Assembly: GCA_036399835.1 (NCBI GenBank)
Contig: DASWMI010000173.1
Coordinates: 1-6,292 of the forward strand
Source of the DNA: DASYML01 sp036399835
GTDB taxonomy: Bacteria; Acidobacteriota; Blastocatellia; Pyrinomonadales; Pyrinomonadaceae
Direction: 5' to 3'
Length of the DNA: 6,292 nucleotides
A program made the translations under genes and the position numbers. Under the pieces are notes generated by a model that had not been told where the DNA came from, did not search any database, and saw only the letters and a program-made list of their open reading frames with translations. Positions 5,803 through 6,292 of this stretch are shown piece after piece. Each line of letters opens with the position of its first letter. Position 1 is the first letter of the stretch.

Positions 5803-5826
5803 AAATAATCAGCGGTCTGGACCACT
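5803..5826 (-). terminator. Terminator-like hairpin after the NtrC-family gene
   Basis: On the minus strand, AGTGGT (5821-5826) pairs with ACCGCT (5811-5816), including one G-U pair, around a CCAG loop, and the sequence GATTATTT follows at once. It begins about 11 bases after the stop codon. The T tract is interrupted, so it is a weak to moderate intrinsic terminator. Confidence 0.4.
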
Positions 5827-5836
5827 AGGACGCGGA

Positions 5837-6292
5837 TTACTGCTGGCTCTCATCCTTCTCATCTTGGTCCACTGCGTCGTTGTATTGCAGGAGCTTGCGA
5901 TAGAGAGTTTTGCGACCGATGCCGAGGGCGCGTGCGGCCCGCGTCTTGTCGCCCGCAGTATAATCGAGCGTCGCTTCGATAGCCTGTCTCTCAATCTCGT
6001 CTATGGACGAGGGGACGTTGATTTCGAGCGTCACCGTGCGGCCCTCGCTGGCGGCTGTGGCGCGCTCGCCGCGTAGACGCGAGCGTTCTTCGAGCACGCT
6101 GCGGCTGATGGCTTCGGGCAGGTCCGTCAGCTCAATCTGGCGACCCGAAGCGATAATCACTGCGCGCTCGACGGCGTTTTCCAACTCGCGCACATTGCCC
6201 GGCCAGTCATAGCTGACGAGCGCCGCCAGCGCGTCCTTTGAGATGCCTGTGATAAAGCGTCCGGTCTTCTGCTTGTAGTGCTCAAGAAAATG
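5837..6292 (-). CDS. Sigma54-dependent NtrC-family activator, C-terminal part (start outside window)
   Basis: The last 151 residues of a bacterial enhancer-binding protein, which uses ATP to remodel sigma54 RNA polymerase at promoters. Visible first is the end of the AAA+ domain: HFLEHYKQKTGRFITGISKDAL, then YDWPGNVRELENAVERAVIIA, the family-diagnostic sensor II/lid motif. A variable linker (about 65-95) follows, then a Fis-type helix-turn-helix: IERQAIEATLDYTAGDKTRAARALGIGRKTLYRKLLQY. A short acidic tail (DQDEKDESQQ) closes the protein. The reading frame stays open to the window edge; a GTG at 6193 lies inside the conserved motif and is not a start. The N-terminal receiver or sensor domain is not visible, so whether it is a response regulator is unknown. 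DNA targets are unknown. It runs in the same direction as the VWA gene but is separated by 176 bases with its own terminator and the next promoter. Confidence 0.95.
   Translation of the reverse strand, partial: HFLEHYKQKTGRFITGISKDALAALVSYDWPGNVRELENAVERAVIIASGRQIELTDLPEAISRSVLEERSRLRGERATAASEGRTVTLEINVPSSIDEIERQAIEATLDYTAGDKTRAARALGIGRKTLYRKLLQYNDAVDQDEKDESQQ

Larger units (their letters stand above)
5661..5836. other. Regulatory intergenic region between the NtrC-family gene and the VWA gene
   Basis: These 176 bases hold, in transcription order on the minus strand, a terminator-like hairpin, a TTGACA/TAAAAG promoter with two extra TTGAC repeats, and a GC-rich stem-loop in the leader. No small open reading frame with a convincing ribosome binding site was seen. 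The content fits an end-of-gene plus a new independent promoter for the VWA gene. Confidence 0.5.

Overview
The window looks like a piece of chromosome from an Acidobacteriota-type bacterium. The main reason is a secreted 760-residue protein of the 'VWFA-related acidobacterial domain' type. A weaker reason is an AT-rich heptamer repeat of a kind I associate with intergenic regions of Blastocatellia-like genomes and cyanobacteria. The phylum is an inference from gene content. No rRNA, tRNA, CRISPR array, insertion sequence or phage gene is visible.

Left part, + strand (1-2023): the 3' end of a MarR-family regulator is followed by a DoxX-family membrane protein, a small VOC (glyoxalase/extradiol dioxygenase fold) protein and a pirin with a complete YhhW-type metal site. 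The last three genes are closely spaced with good ribosome binding sites and look like one operon. An extended -10 promoter and a small palindrome lie between marR and doxX. The gene set resembles the Bacillus MhqR/CatDE-type quinone and catechol stress loci (MarR-type control, DoxX-like CatD, VOC dioxygenase CatE) with a pirin/quercetinase-type protein added. I infer a role in electrophile or aromatic stress.

Middle part, - strand (2069-3206): a YtxH-domain membrane protein is followed by a DUF948-like membrane coiled-coil protein, the same pairing and order seen in the Bacillus ytxG/ytxH region but reversed. The 124-nt gap between them is almost filled by a palindromic element built of inverted arrays of GATTTNN-like heptamers (17-bp perfect arms at 2645-2661 and 2738-2754).

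Right part, - strand (3378-6292): the large secreted VWA protein has a signal peptide, a VWA domain with a degenerate metal site, and a beta-rich C-terminal half. It has a convincing sigma70-type promoter with a 17-bp spacer, and a stem-loop near the predicted mRNA 5' end. Upstream of it lies the 3' end of a sigma54-dependent NtrC-family activator, cut by the window edge, with a terminator-like hairpin after its stop codon.

I see no clearly new multi-gene system. The observations most worth following are the MarR/DoxX/VOC/pirin detoxification module and the heptamer palindrome between ytxH and the DUF948-like gene.
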